In this document: in pieces, positions 7,979-15,723 of the stretch
Layout: the number at the start of each line of letters is the position of its first letter
Numbering within the stretch: the stretch's first letter is position 1
Source of the DNA: Stutzerimonas stutzeri
GTDB lineage: Bacteria > Pseudomonadota > Gammaproteobacteria > Pseudomonadales > Pseudomonadaceae
Assembly (NCBI RefSeq): GCF_024451105.1
Contig: NZ_JANGEY010000003.1
Location: forward strand, 310,001-374,000
Direction: 5' to 3'
DNA length: 64,000 bases
Notes under the pieces: generated by a model
The model's input: the letters and a program-made list of their open reading frames with translations, nothing else
The model's database searches: none
Told to the model about the DNA's origin: nothing
Translations under genes and position numbers: made by a program

Positions 7979-8464
7979 ATGACCAGCAAAGTCCGCATCC
8001 GCAGCGTGGAGCCCGTTGCCGGCCAGCATGCACTGCAGGTCGAGTTCAGCAACGGCAAGCGCTACACCGTCCAGTTGGCCGAGCATATCCGCAGCTTCTC
8101 GGTGCTAAAGCCGCTGGAAGATCTGGAGCTGTTCCACAAGGCTCAGGTCGGCGAATGGGGCTTCGATGTGACCTGGGGCGACGACCTCGAGCTGGCTGCC
8201 ACCACCCTGCACCGCCTGGCGCTGGAGCAGGCCGGAGAGGTGATGCCGACCCAGGCCTTCAAGCGCTGGCTGGCCGCCAACCAGCTCTCGCTGAGCACGG
8301 CGGCCGTCGAGCTGGGTTTCAGCCGGCGCACCATCACCGCCTACAGCAGCGGCGCGGCGCTGATCCCCAAGCATGTGGCTCTGGCCTGCAAGGGCTGGGA
8401 ATACGAGCACAAGGCCATGGCTGCCAAAGGCGAAGGCAAGAAGGCACGTCACGCCGCCGGCTGA
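7979..8464 (+). CDS. DUF2442 protein with C-terminal helix-turn-helix region (putative antitoxin)
   Basis: 161 residues. The N-terminal ~80 residues match DUF2442 (VEFSNGKRYTVQL, GEWGFDVTWGDDLELAA). The C-terminal part, about 95-145, has a helix-turn-helix look (LSTAAVELGFSRRTITAYSSG), suitable for binding the upstream palindrome. The tail is Lys/Ala-rich. Together with the preceding DUF4160 gene it is a plausible toxin-antitoxin module with the antitoxin second. It converges on hipA, with 54 bases between the stops. Confidence 0.72.
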   Translation: MTSKVRIRSVEPVAGQHALQVEFSNGKRYTVQLAEHIRSFSVLKPLEDLELFHKAQVGEWGFDVTWGDDLELAATTLHRLALEQAGEVMPTQAFKRWLAANQLSLSTAAVELGFSRRTITAYSSGAALIPKHVALACKGWEYEHKAMAAKGEGKKARHAAG

Positions 8465-8518
8465 TGTCTGCGACCGAGTTCTGCTGCGGATCTGTTCATC
8501 GATGGCGCCGGTTCGGCG

Positions 8519-9820
8519 TCACTTCAGACGTGCCACCTGTTCGGCGATCACCACATGGATGATGCTGCGCAGGCAGCGCAGCTCGCCGGCAAAGGTGGCC
8601 GCCAGTTCCGGGCGCTGGGCGATCAGTTCGGCATTCTCCCGTTCGACCTGTGTGTAGAGCGCCTGCGCCTCGCTGGCGATCTTGCCCTTCAGGCTGTCCA
8701 GCAGGCGCACGACCGTGGCCGGCTTGATGCGCATGGCCTCCCCCGCTTCCAGCAGGCACTGGCGGTCGATCTCGGCGATTCCCGCCCGCCCCTGCAGCGG
8801 CCAGGCCATGCTGGTCGCGGCCGGCCAGCGGGACTGGCCGAACGCCGGGGTGTCGTACACGGCGGTGCAGATCAGGTCGTAGAACGGCGCCAGCTGGATG
8901 CCGGCGCGGGACACCAGGAAGCTGAGGTTCTTCAGGTGGGCGTCGGTGTTGCCCACCAGCACGTTGAACACCAGCCACTGGAACAGCGCCGTGCGCGCCA
9001 CCGCCGTGCTGCGGCAGGCGGCGGCCAGTTGATCCAGCCGGCCCACGCTGCCTTCGAGGTACTTGTAGGCTGCGCTCAGCCCCAGCACCTGGCAGGCGTC
9101 GATGCTGTGCAGGCGGCGCCAGCCGTCGGTGCCCTGCTGGCGGTCGAAGCGCTCGATCAGGTACACCGGCTGGGGCACGTAGCGGCGCTCCACTCCTGGC
9201 ACCGCAAGGCCGAGCTGGCGGGCCAGGGTCATGACGAACCACTCGTTGATCACCGAGTGCGCGTAGGACGGATGCGGATGGTCGGGCTTGAGGATATGCG
9301 TGGAAGGAGTGCGCCCGGACGGTTCGAACAGCTGGCCGTCCTGCAGCACCACTGCCAGCTTGTGCTGGGCGCCAGCCAGCGACATGCGCTTGAGCGCGCC
9401 TTCGACCAGCGGGACGCTGGGCATGGCGGCGATGCGCGCGCTCAGGTCGGCATCGCGCAAGGGCCGCAGGCCGCCCTCGGCCTGTTCGGCTCCCGGCGGC
9501 AGCAGGGTCAGCGAGCCGGCGGATTCCGCTCCGTAGTGGCCGAGCAGGCCGAAGGCATCGGCGCCATTCACCCGGGCGGCGTTGGCCAGCAGCACCCGCT
9601 GGCCCTCCTCGGGCAGCAGGTTGTCGAAGTACCACTGCACCGGCCGCCGCGTGCTGCCGTCCTGCTGTTCCCCGGCCTGCAGCGGCAGGTCGGGACACAG
9701 GGCGAAGCGGCCGGGCGTCTCCAGCCAGGCCGGTGCATAGCGGAACGACCAGATGCCGTCGCGGTCGCTCAGGGTGCCGATCTCCTGGCGGTCGATCCAG
9801 GCCAGTAGCGTGCGCTCCAT
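8519..9820 (-). CDS. hipA: HipA-type serine/threonine kinase toxin
   Basis: 433 residues, close to the usual 440 of HipA. The N-terminal couple domain begins within RQEIGTLSDRDGIWSFRY; the kinase part shows SLAGAQHKLAVV, the catalytic loop NTDAHLKNLSFL and the metal-site FYDLICTAVYDTP. HipA kinases phosphorylate aminoacyl-tRNA synthetases (GltX in E. coli) and induce dormancy. The ATG overlaps the hipB stop by four bases (ATGA), so antitoxin and toxin are coupled. Codon use is GC-rich, unlike the NYN-NACHT pair. All core kinase elements look intact, so it is probably active. Confidence 0.9.
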   Translation of the reverse strand: MERTLLAWIDRQEIGTLSDRDGIWSFRYAPAWLETPGRFALCPDLPLQAGEQQDGSTRRPVQWYFDNLLPEEGQRVLLANAARVNGADAFGLLGHYGAESAGSLTLLPPGAEQAEGGLRPLRDADLSARIAAMPSVPLVEGALKRMSLAGAQHKLAVVLQDGQLFEPSGRTPSTHILKPDHPHPSYAHSVINEWFVMTLARQLGLAVPGVERRYVPQPVYLIERFDRQQGTDGWRRLHSIDACQVLGLSAAYKYLEGSVGRLDQLAAACRSTAVARTALFQWLVFNVLVGNTDAHLKNLSFLVSRAGIQLAPFYDLICTAVYDTPAFGQSRWPAATSMAWPLQGRAGIAEIDRQCLLEAGEAMRIKPATVVRLLDSLKGKIASEAQALYTQVERENAELIAQRPELAATFAGELRCLRSIIHVVIAEQVARLK

Positions 9821-10149
9821 CAGCGATCCCCCTCAGGCCCGGCCTGCCCGGCCGTCTTCGCCTGGCGGGCGACCCTGGCGCGCTGCTTGCGGGCGTGCAG
9901 TTGCTGCGCGGCAGCGAGCTGGTCGGCCGCTTCGTCGGGGACATCGAGGATTACCCGCACGCCCAGCCCCTCCAGCACCTGGAACAGCTTGCCCCATTGC
10001 ACGCTTTCGCCGCCGCTCTCGACCTTGCCCATGAACGACTCGCTGACGCCGATGCTGCCGGCGGCATCGTCCTGGCGGATGGACTGGGCCTTGCGGCTGG
10101 CCCGCACTACGGGGCCGATGGCGTCGGCGGAATCGATTTCGATGCGCAT
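9820..10149 (-). CDS. hipB: HipB-like helix-turn-helix antitoxin
   Basis: 109 residues. The XRE-type HTH covers roughly residues 12-65, including IRQDDAAGSIGVSESFMGKVE and WGKLFQVLEGLGV, the usual HipB layout. A basic tail of about 35 residues (RKQRARVARQAKTAG) extends past the fold. It is expected to neutralise HipA and repress its own promoter. Four near-identical palindromes upstream at about 50-bp intervals are the likely binding sites; the first begins six bases from the start codon. Confidence 0.88.
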   Translation of the reverse strand: MRIEIDSADAIGPVVRASRKAQSIRQDDAAGSIGVSESFMGKVESGGESVQWGKLFQVLEGLGVRVILDVPDEAADQLAAAQQLHARKQRARVARQAKTAGQAGPEGDR

Positions 10150-10154
10150 GATGG

Positions 10155-10177
10155 AATCCCTGTGTTCGCAAGGATTT
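10155..10177 (-). promoter_or_regulatory. HipB operator 1
   Basis: An imperfect palindrome of the form AATCC-N13-GGATT abutting the hipB ribosome site. It is the copy nearest the gene in a series of four; the left arm deviates (CCCTG instead of CCTTG). Confidence 0.65.
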
Positions 10178-10205
10178 CCGGCAAACGCAGGGGTAGCCTG
10201 CGGCC

Positions 10206-10228
10206 AATCCTTGTGATCGCAAGGATTT
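10206..10228 (-). promoter_or_regulatory. HipB operator 2
   Basis: The best copy: ATCCTTG, a six-base TGATCG centre, and CAAGGAT. It lies 51 bases from operator 1, in the hipBA promoter region. Confidence 0.7.
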
Positions 10229-10255
10229 CATGTCGAAAACGGCTGGACAAGAGAA

Positions 10256-10278
10256 AATCCATGCGTTCGAACGGATTT
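10256..10278 (-). promoter_or_regulatory. HipB operator 3
   Basis: A weaker copy with the outer AATCC and GGATT retained and TTCGAA in the centre. It is offset 50 bases from operator 2. Confidence 0.6.
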
Positions 10279-10306
10279 TCTCTATTCAAGCGATGGAGTG
10301 CGGCGA

Positions 10307-10329
10307 ATTCCTTGCGATCACAAGGATTA
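10307..10329 (-). promoter_or_regulatory. HipB operator 4
   Basis: TCCTTGCGATCACAAGGA is a strong palindrome, offset 51 bases from operator 3. It lies 62 bases from the end of the GFA gene. Confidence 0.65.
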
Positions 10330-10390
10330 TAGATCGGCGCGGGCGGTGGATGGCCCAAGGCGCGCTCATGCGCATCCCTACCGGCCCTGC

Positions 10391-10804
10391 TCAGCCCGGC
10401 ATCTTCGCAAAATGCGGCAGGTCGTCCAGCGGCTTGCCCCACGGCTGGGCGCTGTCACAGTAGATGTGCATGGTCGGGCTGACGGTGGCCGGGTCGTCGA
10501 GGCTGGCGGCGCGGACGAACTGCAGGTCGGGCAGCACGCTCACGTCGGAGAACAGCGGCGAGCCGCAGTCGGGGCAGAAGTGGCGGACCACTGGGTTGCC
10601 GCTGTCGCCGGCGGTGGCGTAGGTGCTGGTCGGCCCCTCGCGGCGGAAGGCCGCGCGGGGCACGGCGAATACGGTGGACATGGCGGCGCCGCTGGCGCGC
10701 TGGCAGTCGCGGCAATGGCAGTGCGCGACTATGACCGGCTCGGCTGTGGATTCGTAGCGCACCGCGCCGCAGGCGCAGCCGCCGATCAGTTTGTTTTCAC
10801 TCAT
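10391..10804 (-). CDS. GFA/CENP-V family zinc protein
   Basis: 137 residues of the glutathione-dependent formaldehyde-activating-like family. Zinc-binding cysteines are present in the usual arrangement: Cys10 and Cys12, Cys29-x-Cys31-xx-Cys34, and Cys77-xx-Cys80. Most members have no proven activity; formaldehyde-glutathione adduct formation is known only for a few. Transcribed toward hipB from just beyond the dmp terminator and repeat. No functional tie to phenol use is evident. Confidence 0.82.
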   Translation of the reverse strand: MSENKLIGGCACGAVRYESTAEPVIVAHCHCRDCQRASGAAMSTVFAVPRAAFRREGPTSTYATAGDSGNPVVRHFCPDCGSPLFSDVSVLPDLQFVRAASLDDPATVSPTMHIYCDSAQPWGKPLDDLPHFAKMPG

Positions 10805-10850
10805 CCAGTCTTTCCTCCCGAAAACGAAGCGACGTTGCGCCGCGAGCCCG

Positions 10851-10912
10851 CTGTAGGGGCGAATTCATTCGCCTGACCGGGGCCACGTTGGCGAATGAAT
10901 TCGCCCCTACAG
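10851..10912. repeat. Long palindromic intergenic repeat, copy A
   Basis: Perfect 23-bp inverted arms with core GGGGCGAATTCATTCGCC and a 16-base spacer. Further copies are at 17075-17131 (inverted orientation by spacer sequence) and 19535-19595. Copies A and B bracket the dmpB-KLMNOP unit. Confidence 0.85.
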
Positions 10913-10938
10913 GGGATGCGGTTCCTGCGGTCGGGTCC

Positions 10939-10964
10939 AAAAAACCGGCCGCCCGTGGGCGGCC
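10939..10964 (-). terminator. Rho-independent terminator of the phenol hydroxylase operon
   Basis: On the minus strand an 8-bp GGCCGCCC/GGGCGGCC stem is followed by six T residues, starting 13 bases after the dmpP stop. It shows that transcription from the sigma-54 promoter ends after dmpP and does not normally reach dmpC. Confidence 0.85.
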
Positions 10965-10976
10965 GCAAAGGGTGAC

Positions 10977-12038
10977 TCAGATCGCCTTGAACAACGGGCT
11001 GCGCACCTGCTGGGCATCGGCCGCGGAGATGAACTTCTCGGTGTAGATGTCGCGCTCGAACAGGCGGCCCTGCATCAGGGTGGTGATGCAGGAGTCGATC
11101 ATCAGCGGCGGGCCGCACAGGTAGGCCTTATGGCCGCGGAAGTCGTTGGCGAAGTATTCCTTGGCTGCCTCGTGGACGAAGCCGCGGAAGCCCTGCCAGC
11201 CACTGCCTTCCGGCTCGTGGGAGAGCGCCGGCACGTACTGGAAGTTGGGGTGCCGTTCGGCCAGGGCGAGGAACTCGTCGTGGTAGTACAGCTCGTCGCG
11301 GTTGCGCTGGCCGTAGATCAGGGTGATCGGCTTGGCGAAGCCTTCGGCCAGCAGGTCGAGGATCATCGAGCGCGGGCTGGACAGGCCGGAGCCGCCGGCC
11401 ATGAAGATCACCGGCACATCGGCGGACTTCTTCACGAAGAAGCGTCCGTAGGGGCCGCTGATGGTCAGGCGGTCGCCGACCTTGAGCTGTTCGTGCACGT
11501 AGGTGGTGCCGCTGCCGCCGGGGACGATGCGGATGTTCAGCTCGATCTCGCCGCCCGCTTGCGGCGCGTTGGCGATGGAGAAGGCACGGCTGCCGATGCC
11601 GTTGGGCAGCTCCAGATTGACGTACTGGCCGGCCTGGAAGTGCATGCCCTCCGGGGCGTCGAGCTTGAGCCAGATACCCTTGATGGTCGGCGTCAGGCTC
11701 TCGATGCGGCTGACGATACCGGGGAAGTCGCGCACCGGCAGGTTCTCGGCGTCCGGATCTTCCTCGATCTCGGCCTCGATGGTGACGTCGCTCTGCACGG
11801 TGGCGCAGCAGGCCAGGCACTTCTGCTCCTCGCGCTCGAAGTCCATCAGGGCGAAGCTGGAGGCTTCGCCGTGGTCGATCTCGCCGTCGGTGACCTGCAC
11901 CTTGCAGGTGGCACACAGGCCGTGGCAGCAGGCGTGCGGCAGGTAGATGCCGGCGCGCAGCGCGGCGTCGAGGATGGTCTGGCCTTCCTCGATCTCGATG
12001 GTCTGGCCCAGCGGCTCGATGGTCAGTTCGTAGCTCAT
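10977..12038 (-). CDS. dmpP: Phenol hydroxylase reductase component
   Basis: 353 residues, exactly the expected DmpP length. An N-terminal plant-type 2Fe-2S domain has Cys37, Cys42, Cys45 and a fourth Cys near 77. The FAD domain motif is RAFSIANAP near 180, followed by GPYGRFF, and the NAD(P)H-binding domain carries GGSGLSSPRSM near 255. It passes electrons from NADH to the DmpN diiron centre. It follows dmpO by 14 bases and is the last gene before the terminator. No dmpQ ferredoxin follows, unlike in the pVI150 operon. Confidence 0.95.
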   Translation of the reverse strand: MSYELTIEPLGQTIEIEEGQTILDAALRAGIYLPHACCHGLCATCKVQVTDGEIDHGEASSFALMDFEREEQKCLACCATVQSDVTIEAEIEEDPDAENLPVRDFPGIVSRIESLTPTIKGIWLKLDAPEGMHFQAGQYVNLELPNGIGSRAFSIANAPQAGGEIELNIRIVPGGSGTTYVHEQLKVGDRLTISGPYGRFFVKKSADVPVIFMAGGSGLSSPRSMILDLLAEGFAKPITLIYGQRNRDELYYHDEFLALAERHPNFQYVPALSHEPEGSGWQGFRGFVHEAAKEYFANDFRGHKAYLCGPPLMIDSCITTLMQGRLFERDIYTEKFISAADAQQVRSPLFKAI

Positions 12039-12052
12039 GGCGCGCCCTCCCC

Positions 12053-12409
12053 TTAGTTCACCGGCACCAGGCTGTTCAGGCCCGGGGTACGCATGCGCAG
12101 CTGTTCCTTGTGGCCGATGCCGTTGGCGGCCAGGCTGGCGGCGAAGTCCGGCACCCAGGGCTGGCCTTCCTTGAGCCATTCGACCTTGTTCCAGTCGAGG
12201 GCGGCGGCGTCCGGGTCGGCCTGCAGCAGCGGCAGCAGGTGGCTTTCGATCAGTTCGCCGAAGGTGGCCTGCGGCGGCAGGCAGAACATGATGGGGGCAC
12301 AGATCAGCAGGTGGTGGTCCCAGCTGATGAACACCAGCTGCTTGCCGTGGAAGTTCTCCACGCGGTCGCGGGGGATGCCGACGTATTCTTTGCGGGCGGC
12401 TACGGTCAT
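12053..12409 (-). CDS. dmpO: Phenol hydroxylase subunit P4 (small oxygenase subunit)
   Basis: 118 residues, the gamma subunit of the (alpha-beta-gamma)2 phenol hydroxylase oxygenase. The DmpO-typical core is VFISWDHHLLICAPIMFCLP near residues 26-45. ATG 12409 is used; the reading frame stays open further upstream only through the hairpin repeat. A spacer of about 125 bases filled by that repeat separates it from dmpN, so dmpN-dmpO spacing is unusually long for this operon type. Confidence 0.93.
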   Translation of the reverse strand: MTVAARKEYVGIPRDRVENFHGKQLVFISWDHHLLICAPIMFCLPPQATFGELIESHLLPLLQADPDAAALDWNKVEWLKEGQPWVPDFAASLAANGIGHKEQLRMRTPGLNSLVPVN

Positions 12410-12442
12410 GTGCGTATTCCTTCTTGTTGTTCTGGCTTGAGC

Positions 12443-12528
12443 TCCCCTCTCCCTGCGGGAGAGGGGCTGGGGGTGAGGGGCAGGCAGCCCCACCCTCTCC
12501 CCGGCCCTCTCCCGTCAGGGAGAGGGGG
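12443..12528. repeat. Paired hairpin repeat between dmpN and dmpO
   Basis: Two hairpins (about 12443-12466 and 12505-12528), each a CCCTCTCCC arm facing GGGAGAGGG, with a CTGGGGGTGAGGGGCAGG linker. It is the same element family as 1706-1792 and 45850-45870, here interrupting a stoichiometric enzyme-complex operon. Confidence 0.75.
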
Positions 12529-12536
12529 CAAGGCGG

Positions 12537-14057
12537 TTACTGGTTGGAAGTGGCCTGGGCGCGCCACTGCTCGAAGTTCTGCCGGTCCTGGGAGGTGGCG
12601 TAGTCGCCGTTGTCCTGGCCGTCCTTGAGGAACACCCAGTCGACCCAGGCGCCGAGGTCGCCCTTGAGGTCCTGCATCAGCCCCGGCATCGGCAGCCAGG
12701 CCTGGATGTACTTCTCCGGCTCGTTGTCGAACACGTCCTTGCAGCCGTCGGAGCAGAAGTGGTAGCGCTCGCCCTGGTACACCGACTCGCGGTGGCAGAT
12801 CAGGGTCGGGTCGCCCGGCTCGGTGAACAGGGTCGGCAGCTGGCAGCACTGGCACAGCTTGGGCAGGCCGAAGTTGTTGAACGGCGCGCCGGTGGCGGCT
12901 TCGTGCTTCTTGATGTGCTCCCAGCGCGGGCGGTAGTACTTGTCGAAGGTGGTCGGGTACTTCTTCGACAGCCAGTCCATGTCCTCGTCGGAGGGGATCC
13001 ACACGTGGAAGGAGGTGCCGAACTTCCACTGGTAGAGGCCGAGCATCAGCTGGTGGGACATGTGGTCGATGGCCTCTTCGGCCTGGTCCCAGCCCTTGGG
13101 CGCACGGATGCCGTAGCGGGCCAGGTCCTTGAACAGCGCGGTGCCGTTCTCGATGCCGTAGATGTTCCAGGCCTCGCGCCAGGACATCACGCGCTTGGGC
13201 AGCATGTAGTCCATCATGGTGCTGACCAGGCTCAGCACGCGGATGCCGCGCCAGAACCACTTGTCGATCCAGGCCTGGACGATCGGCAGGTTGTCCGGGT
13301 CCTGCTCGAGCATGAACTTGATGCACTCGAGGCCGAGGGTCATGTGCCGCGCCTCGTCGGACTGCGCCGAGAAGCCGAAGGTGACGGTGGCCATGTCGCC
13401 GTTGTAGGCGGCGCCGGACATGAACGGCACGAACAGCAGGTTGGTCAGCACGTATTCGAAGCTGAAGCCGATGGCGATCATGAACTCGAACGGGCCGGCG
13501 GACATGGCGTCGTCGAAGAACGAGCGGGCCACCGAGGTGTACCAGATGCGGTCGCGCTGTTCGGCGAAGGCGTGGAAGCCGTTGTAGAACTTGTTGTAGT
13601 TGGACAGCGCGTGGATCTGCGTCTGCGCGTGGCGGATCTCGTCGATGGCCTGCATCTGGCAGGCGACCTGGGTGCCGACGCCGGGGAACTCGCGGCCGAC
13701 GCGGGCGAAGCCCTTGTGCGCGGCGTACTCGCCGGGGCTGATGGCCTGCAGGAACACCTTCAGCGCCGACAGGTAGCGGGCGTCGGTGATGTTGAGGTGG
13801 CCATTGTTCTGCGCGTGAGCGTCGATGATCGCGTAGAACTTGCGCTCCTTCTCGGCCTGGTACTTCCAGTAGGCGTCCATGGTCAGGCGGAACGGATCTT
13901 CCCACTGGTTCCAGTCGTGGATCTTGATGCCTTCGTACTGGACGTAGGGGAACACCTCGTCCTTGCTGCGGTAGGTCGGCTCCCAGCCCAGGTCGCGGGT
14001 AAACAGCTTGTACTTGTCCTTCAGGCTGAGCTTCTTGGCGGCGGTTTTCATGTCCAT
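12537..14057 (-). CDS. dmpN: Phenol hydroxylase large oxygenase subunit (diiron)
   Basis: 506 residues. The alpha subunit of the multicomponent phenol hydroxylase converts phenol to catechol. Diiron ligands are visible as Glu110, the DEIRH motif (Glu140, His143), Glu201 and the DEARH motif (Glu235, His238). The C-terminal zinc-binding region shows CQCCQLP and HFCSDGCKD. The ATG at 14057 has GAGG upstream; a second Met follows two codons later. Adjacent dmpM, dmpL, dmpO and dmpP supply the other components. Confidence 0.96.
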   Translation of the reverse strand: MDMKTAAKKLSLKDKYKLFTRDLGWEPTYRSKDEVFPYVQYEGIKIHDWNQWEDPFRLTMDAYWKYQAEKERKFYAIIDAHAQNNGHLNITDARYLSALKVFLQAISPGEYAAHKGFARVGREFPGVGTQVACQMQAIDEIRHAQTQIHALSNYNKFYNGFHAFAEQRDRIWYTSVARSFFDDAMSAGPFEFMIAIGFSFEYVLTNLLFVPFMSGAAYNGDMATVTFGFSAQSDEARHMTLGLECIKFMLEQDPDNLPIVQAWIDKWFWRGIRVLSLVSTMMDYMLPKRVMSWREAWNIYGIENGTALFKDLARYGIRAPKGWDQAEEAIDHMSHQLMLGLYQWKFGTSFHVWIPSDEDMDWLSKKYPTTFDKYYRPRWEHIKKHEAATGAPFNNFGLPKLCQCCQLPTLFTEPGDPTLICHRESVYQGERYHFCSDGCKDVFDNEPEKYIQAWLPMPGLMQDLKGDLGAWVDWVFLKDGQDNGDYATSQDRQNFEQWRAQATSNQ

Positions 14058-14071
14058 GGCGGGGTCCTCTC

Positions 14072-14341
14072 TCAGCTGTTCCAGGTCAGGGTCAGGGTGT
14101 CTTCGTCTTCGTCGACGTTGCCTGACAGCGTGATCAGGTTGATCTGCAGTTCCTGCAGGTCGAAGCTGCGGCCGAGCTGCTCCTCGATGGTGTCCTTGCG
14201 GATCACCAAGCGGTTCGGCGCATCGATCTTGACCATCGCCGGCTCGCGGTTGACCACGGCATTGGGGTTGTCGATCTCGATCGCCTCGATGATCGGGCGG
14301 GTGTCTTCGTTGGCTTGCAGGGCAATGAATACGGTGGACAT
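14072..14341 (-). CDS. dmpM: Phenol hydroxylase effector (regulatory) component
   Basis: 89 residues, the cofactor-free coupling protein that binds the oxygenase and speeds turnover. Recognised by MSTVFIALQANEDTRPIIEA at the start and the MmoB/DmpM-type fold order through to the acidic VDEDEDTLTLTW C-terminus. It sits between dmpL and dmpN with 11- and 14-base gaps, the canonical position. Confidence 0.93.
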   Translation of the reverse strand: MSTVFIALQANEDTRPIIEAIEIDNPNAVVNREPAMVKIDAPNRLVIRKDTIEEQLGRSFDLQELQINLITLSGNVDEDEDTLTLTWNS

Positions 14342-14352
14342 GGGTGAGCCTC

Positions 14353-15345
14353 TCAGAGCGCGATGCCGGTTTTTTCGATGCGCGCCTTGAAGGCGGCCAC
14401 TTGTTCGCTGACCAGGTCGTCGGCTTCGGCGCCGAACACCTGCTCGACCACCGGCAGCAGTGCCGAGGCGGCGCGGCACTGCCAGGCGTTGATCCACTCC
14501 TGCAGCTGGGCGCGGTTGTGCTCGGACTCGCCGGCGGCGACCTTGAGCACCGCATCCACCCACTTCTTGGTCTCGTCGAACCAGTCGGTCATGAACTGGG
14601 TGAGCATGGCCACGGTGGAGGCGCCACGGCTCGACAGGTAGTCGTCGACGATGCGCTCGTAGACCAGCGGATAGAGCAGTCCGTCGAGGGCGACGTTCTG
14701 GGCGACGAACAGCTCGAACGGGTCGCGCAGCGCCAGGCAGTCCTCGACGTAGCGGCGCAGCGGCTGCCAGGCCTCGCCGTCCAGCCAGGCGGCCTTGCCG
14801 GCGTCCAGCGCCTCGGTGCCGCCGAGCAGCAGGCCCAGGCGCGACAGGTACTGGGCGATGCCCAGGTTGTCCATGGCGTGGTAGATGCACGGCTGGGTGA
14901 AGGTGGTGCCGTAGCCGTAGCCGCAGATGAAGGTGTTGTTCTGGTTGGCGCCCCAGGCAGCGTGGCGCAGCGGCACCAGCAGGTCGAGGGCGATCTGGCG
15001 CAGCTCGGCCGGCAGCAGGTCGGTCAGGCCGCGGCTTTCGACGAAGCTGAAGTTGGCCTCCATGCTGTCCTGCTGGCGGGCGCGGGCCAGGGTGTAGGTG
15101 CTGTAGTAGAACTGGCGCGGGTCCTTGAGGGCGTACCAGTCCTGCATGACGATCCTGGTGATGCCGGTGTCGTACAGCGCCTGCTCCGGGTCCCAGGTCG
15201 GCCGGTAGTGCAGGTTCTCGGCGGCCTGGATGTCGTAGCTGCCTTCCTGGTAGCGCGAGGCGGGCTTGTCGCCGAAGCGGCGGGCCAGGTGGTCGAAGGT
15301 CTGGCGCAGCGGCTGGATGCTCACCGTGCGAAGGTCGATTTGCAT
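14353..15345 (-). CDS. dmpL: Phenol hydroxylase beta subunit
   Basis: 330 residues. The beta subunit of the oxygenase is a helical ferritin-like protein without a complete diiron site. It matches DmpL by YALKDPRQFYYSTYTLARAR near 90-110 and SFVESRGL near 122. ATG 15345 is preferred because GGAG lies seven bases upstream; an in-frame GTG two codons earlier overlaps that spacing. The downstream dmpM start is 11 bases away. Confidence 0.94.
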   Translation of the reverse strand: MQIDLRTVSIQPLRQTFDHLARRFGDKPASRYQEGSYDIQAAENLHYRPTWDPEQALYDTGITRIVMQDWYALKDPRQFYYSTYTLARARQQDSMEANFSFVESRGLTDLLPAELRQIALDLLVPLRHAAWGANQNNTFICGYGYGTTFTQPCIYHAMDNLGIAQYLSRLGLLLGGTEALDAGKAAWLDGEAWQPLRRYVEDCLALRDPFELFVAQNVALDGLLYPLVYERIVDDYLSSRGASTVAMLTQFMTDWFDETKKWVDAVLKVAAGESEHNRAQLQEWINAWQCRAASALLPVVEQVFGAEADDLVSEQVAAFKARIEKTGIAL

Positions 15346-15406
15346 GTGCACTCTCCTGCTGGCGCTGCGCGGTACGCAGCGCCGTTCTTGTTGTTCTTGT
15401 CGCTGA

Positions 15407-15712
15407 TCAGGCTTTGAAGCGGGTCTGGGTGGCGTCGGCGAGACTCCAGTGCCAGTCGCTGGGCTCCTCGTCCCCGGCGGCCGGCGACCCGGCGTCCGGG
15501 TCGCGCGGCTCCAGCATCTGCACCCGGTTGGCCGCGCAGAACTCGGCGAAGGCCTCGGGGCTGAGGATCATCTCCACGCAGAGGTCGGGCTCGCCGATGG
15601 CGAAGTCGAACTCGATGAAGCCGCCGGCGCGCTCGCCGGTGACGCGGACCCAGCGCTGCCGGGTGTCGAGGTTGGCCGGGACCATTTCCACCAGTTGCTC
15701 GGGACGGTTCAT
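15407..15712 (-). CDS. dmpK: Phenol hydroxylase assembly subunit
   Basis: 101 residues. DmpK helps assemble the active oxygenase and is not part of the catalytic complex. The core RWVRVTGERAGGFIEFDFAIGEPDLCVEM-type region (20-48) and the terminal DWHWSLADATQTRF match the phenol hydroxylase subunit P0 family. It starts 11 bases after the dmpB stop. The middle is slightly extended by an acidic Ala/Asp/Pro-rich insert near 70-85. Confidence 0.88.
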   Translation of the reverse strand: MNRPEQLVEMVPANLDTRQRWVRVTGERAGGFIEFDFAIGEPDLCVEMILSPEAFAEFCAANRVQMLEPRDPDAGSPAAGDEEPSDWHWSLADATQTRFKA

Positions 15713-15723
15713 GGCCGCGCGCC

